A DNA stretch of 64,000 nt. Source: Cyclobacteriaceae bacterium (lineage in GTDB: Bacteria; Bacteroidota; Bacteroidia; Cytophagales; Cyclobacteriaceae). The position numbers and the translations under genes were made by a program. The first letter of the stretch is position 1, and each line of letters begins with the position of its first letter. Where the stretch lies: positions 930,001 to 994,000 of the forward strand of contig JAIBBC010000002.1 in NCBI GenBank assembly GCA_019694875.1, given 5' to 3'. The notes under the pieces were generated by a model. It did not search any database. It saw only the letters and a program-made list of their open reading frames with translations, and was not told where the DNA came from. This document shows, piece by piece, positions 34,934 to 43,174 of the stretch.

Positions 34934-37219
34934 ATGCGATACCTGCTTATTTCACTTTTCAGCGTTTCGTTTGCGTTGTCTGCGCAACAGATCAATACAA
35001 AAATTATCGATCCGGAAGAATGGGTTAACCCGCTGATGGGGACCGCTTCCAAACCATCCATGTCAAATGGAAACACATATCCTGCAGTAGGTGTTCCGTG
35101 GGGAATGAATTTGTGGTCGCCCCAAACCGGTAAGATGGGTAACGGCTGGATGTATACATATGATGCTGATCAGATCAGGGGGTTTAAACAAACGCATCAG
35201 CCTTCGCCCTGGATGAACGACTACGGTCAGTTTGCCATTATGCCCGTAACCGGGAAAGCAAAGTTCAATCAGGATGAACGCGCAAGCTGGTTCTCTCACA
35301 AGTCGGAGACTTCGAAACCTTATTATTACAGTGTATACCTCGCGGATGCGGACGTTACCGCTGAACTGGCGCCAACCGAACGGGGAGCATCCTTTCAGTT
35401 CACGTACCCCAAAAGCGACAGTTCCTTTATTGTAATCGATGCGTTTGACAAGGGTTCGTATATCAAGGTTATTCCGGGTGAAAAGAAGATTGTCGGGTAC
35501 AGTACACGGTATGCGCGCGGCAAGCTCATCGATTTCAAAAACTACTTTGTGATTTATGTGGATAAACCCATCACGTTCGCGAAGACGTGGAAAGGAAATC
35601 GCCTGGTGAAAGATTCACTGGAGATCACCTCAAACCATTCCGGTGCGATTATCGGCTTCCGCACGACAAAAGGCGAGAAGGTGTCGCTTAAAGTTGCGTC
35701 ATCGTTTATTAGTCTGGAGCAGGCCGAGTTAAACCTCAAACGCGAGTTGGGCACCGATAACTTTGAGACCACAAAGTCAAAAGCAAAAAGTCTGTGGAAT
35801 AAAACCTTAAGCAAGATTTCAATTGAAGGGGCTTCCATTGATCAGGCGCGGACGTTTTACTCGTGTCTTTACCGCACGGTGTGTTTCCCGAACAAGCTGT
35901 ATGAGATCGATGCTTCAGGCAAGGTTGTTCACTACAGTCCGTATAACGGAAAGATTCTGCCGGGCTATATGTTTGGTGGCACGGGCTTTTGGGATACGTT
36001 TCGTGCGCTGTATCCGTTTCTGAACTTCGTATATCCATCGATCAATAAAGAGATGCAGGAGGGACTAATCAATGATTATCTCGAAGGAGGTTTCCTTCCG
36101 GAATGGTCGAGCCCCGGTTTTGCCGACATCATGATTGGCAATAACTCTGCATCGATTGTTTCTGATGCATACATCAAAGGCTTACACGGCTACGACATCA
36201 ATAAACTGTACGAGGCACTAATTCACGGAGCAAACAATGAAGGTCCGATGAGTGCCGTTGGCCGGAAAGGGGTAGAGTATTACAATTCATTGGGCTATGT
36301 GCCATATGATGCAGGCATTAATGAGAATGCTGCCCGTACGCTGGAATATGCCTACGATGATTTCGCGATCTGGAAACTTGCCAAGGCGCTCAACCGGCCG
36401 AAAGAAGAAATCGATCTGTATGCGAAGCGTTCGCAGAACTACCGGAATCTGTTCGACAGGCAAACCGGGTTGATGCGCGGGAAAAACAAGGACGGCAGTT
36501 TTCAATCACCGTTTAATCCGTACAAATGGGGAGATGCGTTTACGGAAGGCAATAGCTGGCATTACACATGGTCGGTGTTCCATGATGTGCAGGGCCTGGT
36601 TGATTTGATGGGAGGCAATCAGCTGTTTGTAAACAAGCTCGACTCGGTCTTTCTGTTGCCGCCTAAGTTTGATGACAGCTACTACGGAGGTATGATTCAC
36701 GAGATTCGCGAAATGCAGATTGCGAACATGGGGCAGTATGCACATGGTAATCAGCCGATTCAGCACATGATTTATCTTTATAATTATGCCGGAGCGCCCT
36801 GGAAGGCGCAATACTGGGCGCGTGAAACGATGAACCGCATGTACAAGGCAACGCCTGACGGCTATTGTGGCGATGAAGATAACGGTCAGACATCTGCGTG
36901 GTACATTTTCTCTTCGATGGGATTTTACCCAGTTTGTCCGGCTACCGATCAGTATGTGCTGGGCGCACCATTATTCAAAAAGATTACCGTTACACTTGAA
37001 AATGGAAAGCAGGTGGTGATCAACGCACCGAAGAATTCGAACGACAATCGCTATGTAAATACGCTTAAGATCAACGGTAAAACATATTCCAATAACTGGG
37101 TTGGTCATTTTGATTTACTGAAAGGTGCTACCCTTGAATTCGATATGGCCGGAAAACCTAACACATCACGCGGTACCGCAAAAGAGTCGTTCCCGTATTC
37201 ATTCTCTAACGAAAAGTAA
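34934..37219 (+). CDS. GH92 alpha-mannosidase, probably alpha-1,2-type
   Basis: The 761-residue protein has a signal peptide (ending SALSAQ) and the full GH92 domain: VNPLMGT at the start, GTGFWDTFRALYPF in the middle, FTEGNSWHY with Glu538 as likely general acid, and CGDEDNGQTSAWYIFSSMGFYPV with Asp647/Asp649 as likely base residues. IHE occurs with His589-Glu590 at 51-52 residues after that Glu, the spacing I recall for the His-Glu pair linked to alpha-1,2 specificity in BT3990. A Gln replaces Glu in HGNQPIQH compared with the next gene. It is calcium-dependent and inverting by family. One base separates it from the second GH92. Confidence 0.92.
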   Translation: MRYLLISLFSVSFALSAQQINTKIIDPEEWVNPLMGTASKPSMSNGNTYPAVGVPWGMNLWSPQTGKMGNGWMYTYDADQIRGFKQTHQPSPWMNDYGQFAIMPVTGKAKFNQDERASWFSHKSETSKPYYYSVYLADADVTAELAPTERGASFQFTYPKSDSSFIVIDAFDKGSYIKVIPGEKKIVGYSTRYARGKLIDFKNYFVIYVDKPITFAKTWKGNRLVKDSLEITSNHSGAIIGFRTTKGEKVSLKVASSFISLEQAELNLKRELGTDNFETTKSKAKSLWNKTLSKISIEGASIDQARTFYSCLYRTVCFPNKLYEIDASGKVVHYSPYNGKILPGYMFGGTGFWDTFRALYPFLNFVYPSINKEMQEGLINDYLEGGFLPEWSSPGFADIMIGNNSASIVSDAYIKGLHGYDINKLYEALIHGANNEGPMSAVGRKGVEYYNSLGYVPYDAGINENAARTLEYAYDDFAIWKLAKALNRPKEEIDLYAKRSQNYRNLFDRQTGLMRGKNKDGSFQSPFNPYKWGDAFTEGNSWHYTWSVFHDVQGLVDLMGGNQLFVNKLDSVFLLPPKFDDSYYGGMIHEIREMQIANMGQYAHGNQPIQHMIYLYNYAGAPWKAQYWARETMNRMYKATPDGYCGDEDNGQTSAWYIFSSMGFYPVCPATDQYVLGAPLFKKITVTLENGKQVVINAPKNSNDNRYVNTLKINGKTYSNNWVGHFDLLKGATLEFDMAGKPNTSRGTAKESFPYSFSNEK

Positions 37220-37220
37220 C

Positions 37221-39524
37221 ATGAAGTTTCTCTCCGTTTCTTTTTTAGTTCTCCTGGTTGCCCTGGTTCAATTCAATGGTCTTGCTCAATCAAAACAGAA
37301 CCTGGCGCAATACGCCAAACCGATTATCGGTACCGAAAAGATGGGTCATACATTCCCTGGTGCAACAGTTCCGTTTGGTGCTGTGCAACTGAGTCCGGAT
37401 ACCGATACGATTCCCTACGAGGTCAATAACAAGTACACCGGAACCGTCTATAAGTATTGTGCCGGATATCAATATGACGATCCGACAATTGTTGGATTCA
37501 GTCACACACATTTCAGTGGGACAGGGCATTCTGATTTAGGTGATTTTCTGATCATGCCTACAACGGGTAAACTGCAATTGAATCCGGGCACGGAAGATAA
37601 ACCTGAAAGCGGGTACCGGTCGAAGTTTTCGCACAGCAATGAAGTTGCTGAAGCGGGTTACTATAAAGTCAGGCTGGACGATCACAACATTCTCGCAGAG
37701 TTGACTGCAACCACCCGGACCGGGTTTCATCAATACACATTCCCTAAGTCCGATGATGCACACATCATTCTCGATCTGATGGCCGGCATCTACAATTATG
37801 ATGACAAGAATGTGTGGACGTTCGTGCGGGTTGAAAATGATACGCTTGTAACAGGGTACCGCCAAACGAATGGCTGGGCCAGAACACGTACGGTTTACTT
37901 CGCCATGTCGTTTTCCAAGCCGATTAAAGAATACGGTGCACGTAACTACGCCAGGCCACAAGCATATCGGGGATTCTGGAGAAAATTTGATCAGACTAAA
38001 AACTTCCCGGACTTAGCCGGCAAGCAATTGCGGTTGTATTTCAATTTTAAAACGGAGGCCAACGAATCGATCAAAATCAAATTTGCCCTGTCACCGGTTA
38101 GCACGGCCAACGCGGTTGAAAATATGAAGGCGGAAATTCCGCACTGGGATTTCGAACGGACCAAACGCGAAGCGCAGGAAAGCTGGAATAAAGAATTCAG
38201 TAAGATTGAAATTCAAACAACCTCAAAAGAGGAACTGGTTAATTTTTACACGGCCATGTATCACGCAGCGCTGATGCCGTCTACCTACATGGATGTGAAC
38301 GGGGAGTACAAAGGCCTTGACCAAAATGTTCATCACGCTGCTGGTTTTACAAACTACACTTCGCTATCCTTGTGGGATACCTTTCGTGCGTTTCATCCGT
38401 ATCTGAATATCGTTAGTCCGAAACGTAATGATGACATCGTAAAATCAATGCTGGCACATTACGATCAAAGTGCATTAGACATGTTGCCGATCTGGTCGCA
38501 CTACGCGAACGACAACTGGTGCATGAGTGGCTATCACGCAGTGTCTGTTATTGCCGATGCCGCGATAAAGGGCAATGCTACGTTCGATTTAAACAAAGCA
38601 TTGGATGCCTGTGTGACTACCGCCAAGCGAAGAAGCTATGAAGGAATCGGCTATTACATGGACTTGGGATACATCCCGCAGGACAAGAATGGCGTATCGG
38701 TTTCTACCACGCTCGAATACGCGTATGACGACTGGTGCATTGCGCAGCTTGCCAAGAAAGTGAATCGTGAAGACGTACACCAGGAATTTATGAAGCGGTC
38801 AAAGAACTGGATGAATGTTTATGACCGGTCCATCGGGTTCATGCGTCCGCGACTAAGCGATGGTACGTTTAAAAAGGAGTTTGACGTTTTGAAAACTGAT
38901 GGTCAGGGTTTCATTGAAGGCAATGCCTGGAATTTCAGTCTGTACGTTCCTCACGATCCGGCCGGAATGATTGACGCGATGGGCGGGAAGAAGCGTTTCG
39001 CAACGCACCTGGATTCGTTGTTTACGATGCATTTGCCGGATGAATTTTTCGCTGAAACGGAAGATATCACCCGCGAGGGAATTATCGGCAACTATGTTCA
39101 CGGCAATGAACCTGCTCATCACGTAGCGTACTTGTATAACTGGACGGATCAGCCGTGGAAGACCCAGCAGCGTATCCGTATGATTTTGAAACATCAGTAT
39201 CACGATGGTCCTGCCGGCTTGGGCGGCAATGATGATGCCGGGCAAATGAGTGCTTGGTATATTTTCAGCTCGCTGGGATTTTATCCGGTATCACCGGGAT
39301 CGGATCAATACTGGTTGGGAAGTCCTTCGGTGAAGAATGCAACCCTCAACCTCGAAAACGGTAATACTTTTACCGTGGAAGCGATCGATCAAAGCGATAA
39401 GAATGTGTACGTGAAGAAGGTGATGCTGAACAACGAGGTTTTAAACCGCAGATATATTACGCATGAGGAAATCATGAAAGGGGGGAAGATCACTTTCGTG
39501 ATGAGTAGCAAGCCGGCTAAGTAG
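37221..39524 (+). CDS. GH92 alpha-mannosidase paralogue, different subfamily
   Basis: From the ATG at 37221 (the longer frame overlaps the previous gene) the product is 767 residues, with a signal peptide (ending GLAQ). GH92 motifs are PIIGTEKMGHTFPGATVPFG, SLWDTFRAFHPYLNIV, FIEGNAWNFSLYVPHDPAG with Glu566 as likely acid, YVHGNEPAHHVAYLYNW, and GGNDDAGQMSAWYIFSSLGFYPV. It lacks the His-Glu pair (Thr617-Arg618 there) and has Asn-Asp-Asp instead of Asp-Glu-Asp. A different mannosidic linkage is therefore likely. The gene ends three bases from the opposite-strand neighbour. Confidence 0.92.
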   Translation: MKFLSVSFLVLLVALVQFNGLAQSKQNLAQYAKPIIGTEKMGHTFPGATVPFGAVQLSPDTDTIPYEVNNKYTGTVYKYCAGYQYDDPTIVGFSHTHFSGTGHSDLGDFLIMPTTGKLQLNPGTEDKPESGYRSKFSHSNEVAEAGYYKVRLDDHNILAELTATTRTGFHQYTFPKSDDAHIILDLMAGIYNYDDKNVWTFVRVENDTLVTGYRQTNGWARTRTVYFAMSFSKPIKEYGARNYARPQAYRGFWRKFDQTKNFPDLAGKQLRLYFNFKTEANESIKIKFALSPVSTANAVENMKAEIPHWDFERTKREAQESWNKEFSKIEIQTTSKEELVNFYTAMYHAALMPSTYMDVNGEYKGLDQNVHHAAGFTNYTSLSLWDTFRAFHPYLNIVSPKRNDDIVKSMLAHYDQSALDMLPIWSHYANDNWCMSGYHAVSVIADAAIKGNATFDLNKALDACVTTAKRRSYEGIGYYMDLGYIPQDKNGVSVSTTLEYAYDDWCIAQLAKKVNREDVHQEFMKRSKNWMNVYDRSIGFMRPRLSDGTFKKEFDVLKTDGQGFIEGNAWNFSLYVPHDPAGMIDAMGGKKRFATHLDSLFTMHLPDEFFAETEDITREGIIGNYVHGNEPAHHVAYLYNWTDQPWKTQQRIRMILKHQYHDGPAGLGGNDDAGQMSAWYIFSSLGFYPVSPGSDQYWLGSPSVKNATLNLENGNTFTVEAIDQSDKNVYVKKVMLNNEVLNRRYITHEEIMKGGKITFVMSSKPAK

Positions 39525-39527
39525 GTA

Positions 39528-40148
39528 CTATTGATTCTTCGGCTTCAGTTCACCGCGGATCAATGAATTATATTCCTCGCAGGTTAGATTTCCGTGCTTG
39601 TCGCAATACTGGCACGTCTGGTATTGATCTTTGATGTATCCTTTCTTGATTACAACAGTTGTGCCTTTGCACACCGGGCATATCACTTTTCCGGAAGGCC
39701 CGCAATCAATGTCGTAAGCAGTGGAAAGAACCTGTTCCGCTTTTGCCGCCTCCTGGGCACGGGTTTTCAACAGTCCTTCTTCTGATTTTCGCAGTATGCT
39801 TACAGCTTCTTCATAGAACTGACCACCGGTACCTTTTAGCTGGATGTATTTGTTCAGCCAGTCAACACTCTGTTTGTATTTTTCGAGGTAGAAAGAGTTC
39901 TTACCGAAGTAAAAGGTAAGATCGGAGGGAACGCTTTTAACATTGTTGAGTACATACAAAAGTTTTGTGTCTGCTTTTGCATACTCACCATTTTCCATGA
40001 ACCGTACCGCTGAGTCCAGCACCTGCATAATGGCAGCGCGTTTCCGTTGTTCGGCCTGAAGACGAAACTGTTCAGCCTGTTCCCTGTCCTGCGACATTAC
40101 TGATCCAGCCAGCAGGCAAAATCCAAAAATCAAAAAAACGTTCTTCAT
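39528..40148 (-). CDS. Exported protein with TPR-like helices and a CxxC zinc-ribbon-like tail
   Basis: From the ATG at 40148 (another lies one codon upstream) the product is 206 residues: a signal peptide (ending SVMSQ), a long charged helix (EQAEQFRLQAEQRKR), a TPR-like part (MENGEYAKADTKLLYVLNNV, FYFGKNSFYLEKYKQSVDW), and a tail with CGPSGKVICPVCKGTTVV and CQYCDKHGNLTC. The CxxC pairs resemble the DnaJ zinc-finger pattern, unusual for an exported protein. No known family. Confidence 0.6.
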   Translation of the reverse strand: MKNVFLIFGFCLLAGSVMSQDREQAEQFRLQAEQRKRAAIMQVLDSAVRFMENGEYAKADTKLLYVLNNVKSVPSDLTFYFGKNSFYLEKYKQSVDWLNKYIQLKGTGGQFYEEAVSILRKSEEGLLKTRAQEAAKAEQVLSTAYDIDCGPSGKVICPVCKGTTVVIKKGYIKDQYQTCQYCDKHGNLTCEEYNSLIRGELKPKNQ

Positions 40149-40169
40149 CATGAGTGCCAACCCTATAGA

Positions 40170-41177
40170 CTAAATAAACCTTTCCTTTGAAACTCCGAGC
40201 CATTCCAGCGGGGCATTGCAGAAGATATCTTCCTTGATGCTGCTGTCGATGTTCATATCTTCAATAAACTTGCCAACTTCCAAATCGCCTAACGGAAAAG
40301 GGTAATCTGTTCCGAGCGTGATTTTCTTCGATCCCTGAAGTTTCAAAACATAGTCGAGCATCAGCGGATCGTGCGTTATGCTATCAACCCAGAATTTTCC
40401 CAAATAGTGTTTCGGCCCGATGTTATTATCAATGGCCACCAAGTCGGGCCGGCATTCAAACCCATGCTGGATCCGGCCAATCGTTGAAAGAAACGATCCG
40501 CCTGCATGTGCAAAGTTTACGCGAAGGTTGGGCAACTTTTCAAAAATTCCAGCAAAGATCATGGAGCAGATGGCGCGGGCTGTTTCGGCCGGCATGCCCA
40601 CGAGCCACGGAAGCCAGTAACGCTGAATGTTCTTTTCACCCATCATATTCCACGGATGAACGAGCACGGCCATGCTAAGCTTTTCGCATGCTTCGAAAAT
40701 CGGGAAGAACCGTTCTTCATTCAGGTTAAGGTCATTAATGTTTGAACCGATCTGGATTCCACTCAGGCCAATCTCTTTACACCGTTCCAGTTCCTGTATG
40801 GCCAGCTCCGTATCCTGCATGGGGATGGTGCCGAGACCCAAATAGTTTTTAGGATACTTAACTATTAATTCAGCAATATCATCGTTCAGATACCTTGAGA
40901 CATCCAGGCAATCGAGCGGACGTGCCCAGTATGAGAACATTACCGGTACGGTACATACAACCTGAACCTGCGTCCTGAACTTTGCATATTCTTTTATGCG
41001 GACTTCAGGGTTCCATGAGTTTTCCTGGATTTCCCGGAAGAACTGGTTGCCGCGCATCATTTTGGCTGCGCCTTTCTTATGATGCTGGAGATAAATAAAA
41101 TCGCCATACCCGAACTTCTCACTCCAGTTCGGAAGCTTTCGCGGAAGAATGTGCGTATGGGTGTCGATTTTGAGCAT
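40170..41177 (-). CDS. Amidohydrolase 2 family, ACMSD-like decarboxylase
   Basis: The 335-residue protein (from the ATG at 41177) starts MLKIDTHTHILP with the metal-binding HxH, and has VLVHPWNMMGE, NFAHAGG with another His ligand, and LGTDYPFPLG with the metal Asp. It closely fits 2-amino-3-carboxymuconate-6-semialdehyde decarboxylase, an enzyme of tryptophan/kynurenine or 2-nitrobenzoate breakdown. No other kynurenine-pathway gene is nearby, so the substrate is tentative. Confidence 0.82.
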   Translation of the reverse strand: MLKIDTHTHILPRKLPNWSEKFGYGDFIYLQHHKKGAAKMMRGNQFFREIQENSWNPEVRIKEYAKFRTQVQVVCTVPVMFSYWARPLDCLDVSRYLNDDIAELIVKYPKNYLGLGTIPMQDTELAIQELERCKEIGLSGIQIGSNINDLNLNEERFFPIFEACEKLSMAVLVHPWNMMGEKNIQRYWLPWLVGMPAETARAICSMIFAGIFEKLPNLRVNFAHAGGSFLSTIGRIQHGFECRPDLVAIDNNIGPKHYLGKFWVDSITHDPLMLDYVLKLQGSKKITLGTDYPFPLGDLEVGKFIEDMNIDSSIKEDIFCNAPLEWLGVSKERFI

Positions 41178-41233
41178 TTCAGAATAAAGCAATTCCGAAA
41201 TATCGTTGTTTTTTGAATGAGATCAAGTTCCGA

Positions 41234-42388
41234 TTACGGTTTCATCAGGCGACTGTTGAAGTCGGTTATCAATCTGAACAAATCGTTGTATTCGGTCAGG
41301 GGTAACGTTTCAGAAATGTCGTACACGTCATGATAAGCTTTGATTCCGCCCAGCGTGTAAATAAAGAATGAGGGGATCCCTTTTTCGGTAAACCAGTAGT
41401 GATCGCTGTTGGCAGCCTTGCCGCGCGACTTTACCTGCACGAAGTAGTTGTTGGCCGTATTGATTTCTTTAAGAATTGAAAACTCTTTTGTAAAGACTGA
41501 CGCATTAACTACCGTAATGCCTTCGTCACCTGTGCCGGCCAGATCAAGGTTAAGTAAAAAGCGTACGTTCGTCAGATTGATCAGCGGATGCTCGGAAAAA
41601 TATTTTGATCCGATTAACCCGGCTTCTTCTCCTGAGAAGCAAATTAACGCGATAGAGTAAGGTTGCGGGTTCGCTGCGTAGTATTTCGCGAGATTGAGCA
41701 GCAATGCGATGCCGCTTGCGTTGTCGTTCGCACCCGGGAAGAAAGTTTCATTGCCCATACCTCCGAGGTGATCGTAGTGTGCGGTGATAACAAGCAATGA
41801 ATCTGGCATTCGTGTTCCCGGAATCAGCCCGCAAATATTCGAGGCCGTAAAAAGATCCAGAGCTTTATTCTCAATGTTCACTTTAAAAGAAGCTGGCTTC
41901 CCTTTTAATGAGCTTCGCAAAACCTGAATAATGGTATAACCTTCCGCTTTTGGTGCGACCGACCATGTCAATTTATTTTCGAGCGAAACAACAACCTTTT
42001 GTTCAGTATTAATAAAATGAGCTGAGTCTTGTTCGACAAGTTTTCCTTTTGCTTTTATTCCGCGACTGTCGGCAGAAACAATGAAGTCTTGTCCCGGAAT
42101 GAGTTCCATACCATTGATCGACACTGTCATTTTACCGGGGAACGTGTTTACCGGATAACTGAATTCCTGCGAGTAACTTTTTCCGGATAACGGCTTTAGA
42201 CCATAGTGTTTGAATTCAGTCGCCAGATACTCAGACGCTTTTTTTAATCCATTGTTCGTGTAGCCACGCCCCCAAAAGTACTCGGAGGTTAACGTGTCGA
42301 TTGTCTTCCGCGCACTTGCAACATCCTGCGCAAAAGAAAGTGTTGCGTAACTGCAGATCAGTAAGAACGTCAGGGTCCGCGTAAGCAT
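41234..42388 (-). CDS. M28 family metallopeptidase
   Basis: The 384-residue protein has a signal peptide (ending SFAQ), a protease-associated-like middle, and an M28 domain with zinc ligands in ITAHYDHLGG, GANDNASGIALLL, FSGEEAGLIGSKYF and the late KAYHDVYD. It is probably an exported aminopeptidase. Its ATG overlaps the stop of the upstream gene by one base (TGATG), so it is coupled to the dehydrogenase subunit. Confidence 0.9.
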   Translation of the reverse strand: MLTRTLTFLLICSYATLSFAQDVASARKTIDTLTSEYFWGRGYTNNGLKKASEYLATEFKHYGLKPLSGKSYSQEFSYPVNTFPGKMTVSINGMELIPGQDFIVSADSRGIKAKGKLVEQDSAHFINTEQKVVVSLENKLTWSVAPKAEGYTIIQVLRSSLKGKPASFKVNIENKALDLFTASNICGLIPGTRMPDSLLVITAHYDHLGGMGNETFFPGANDNASGIALLLNLAKYYAANPQPYSIALICFSGEEAGLIGSKYFSEHPLINLTNVRFLLNLDLAGTGDEGITVVNASVFTKEFSILKEINTANNYFVQVKSRGKAANSDHYWFTEKGIPSFFIYTLGGIKAYHDVYDISETLPLTEYNDLFRLITDFNSRLMKP

Positions 42389-43047
42389 CAGGAATCGAAC
42401 TTCACCGATTCTCTCAGCGTCTTTTCATCATAGGCTAGACCCATTTCGTCCAGCACTTCTTTCGGAACACCATCCCATTGGTTGGGTTTGTTGCCCATGT
42501 AGCCAATGTCTTTAATGCCGATTGCGCTGGTAAAGAATCCGGTTGTTGTCAGATCGCGCATGATATTGAAAAACGCAACGCCCTGGTGCATCTCAGGTTT
42601 AGCCTGTTCAGGATACGCAATCTGGTCGACCATGGCGATTTGCTGCTGCGCAGAGCAATCCACAAATGCGCTGTTGAATTGTTTCAGGCATTGCATGTCG
42701 AGCCATTTCAATCCACCGCGCATTGGCAGTTGATAATACGGCTTGTCCTTCACAATAAATTCGATGAAGGCCGGTACGCCCGCTTCAGAAGCATTTCCTG
42801 AAACTTCATCTTTCGGGATGATGATGTCGCCCAGCACGGTAATGGTTTTCATCTCATGCTCATCGAAGAATTTCTCCGCGAGCAGTTTTTCATCGCGTTG
42901 TTTCTCAAACGGATGCCGGTCGTAATTGAACGTAGTTTCCGGTGACGTTGATTCCGTCTTTTTTGTATCGGTGTCGCACGACTGCAGGAGGGTGGTTACG
43001 CCCAGGGTTCCGAGTGTCAGCGCTTTAAGTGAATCTCTTCTTTTCAT
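42388..43047 (-). CDS. Gluconate 2-dehydrogenase subunit 3 family protein
   Basis: The 219-residue protein starts MKRRDSLKALTLGTLGVTTLLQSCD, combining a twin-arginine-like motif with a lipobox. The body (EHEMKTITVLGDIIIPKDEVSGNASEAGVPAFIEFIVKD, and WLDMQCLKQFN) fits the small subunit that chaperones or anchors GMC-type dehydrogenases. Its partner is the GMC oxidoreductase upstream, 127 bases away across an inverted repeat. Confidence 0.88.
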   Translation of the reverse strand: MKRRDSLKALTLGTLGVTTLLQSCDTDTKKTESTSPETTFNYDRHPFEKQRDEKLLAEKFFDEHEMKTITVLGDIIIPKDEVSGNASEAGVPAFIEFIVKDKPYYQLPMRGGLKWLDMQCLKQFNSAFVDCSAQQQIAMVDQIAYPEQAKPEMHQGVAFFNIMRDLTTTGFFTSAIGIKDIGYMGNKPNQWDGVPKEVLDEMGLAYDEKTLRESVKFDS

Positions 43048-43072
43048 GTTTTAATGTTTTGAAGGTGTTCCG

Positions 43073-43173
43073 GTGTTCACGTTTTGATGTGTTAAGGAGT
43101 TGACGTGTTAATGTTTTTAGGTGTTCTGTTCAGGTGCTAACATTAACACGTTCCAACGTCAATACATGAACAC
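43073..43173. repeat. Long imperfect palindrome inside the dehydrogenase operon
   Basis: The left arm (43073-43115) and right arm (43139-43173) are inverted copies with a few substitutions and one gap. The inner 12 bases CGTGTTAATGTT (43104-43115) and AACATTAACACG (43139-43150) are perfect, and the outer ends GTGTTCA/TGAACAC also match. It fills the 127-base gap between the GMC gene and its small-subunit gene. It contains several GTGTT units and no reading frame. Confidence 0.7.
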
Positions 43174-43174
43174 A

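Noticed and set aside
37125-37220. N-terminal extension of the second GH92
   Set aside because: It overlaps the end of the first GH92 and delays the signal peptide; the ATG at 37221 begins directly with one.
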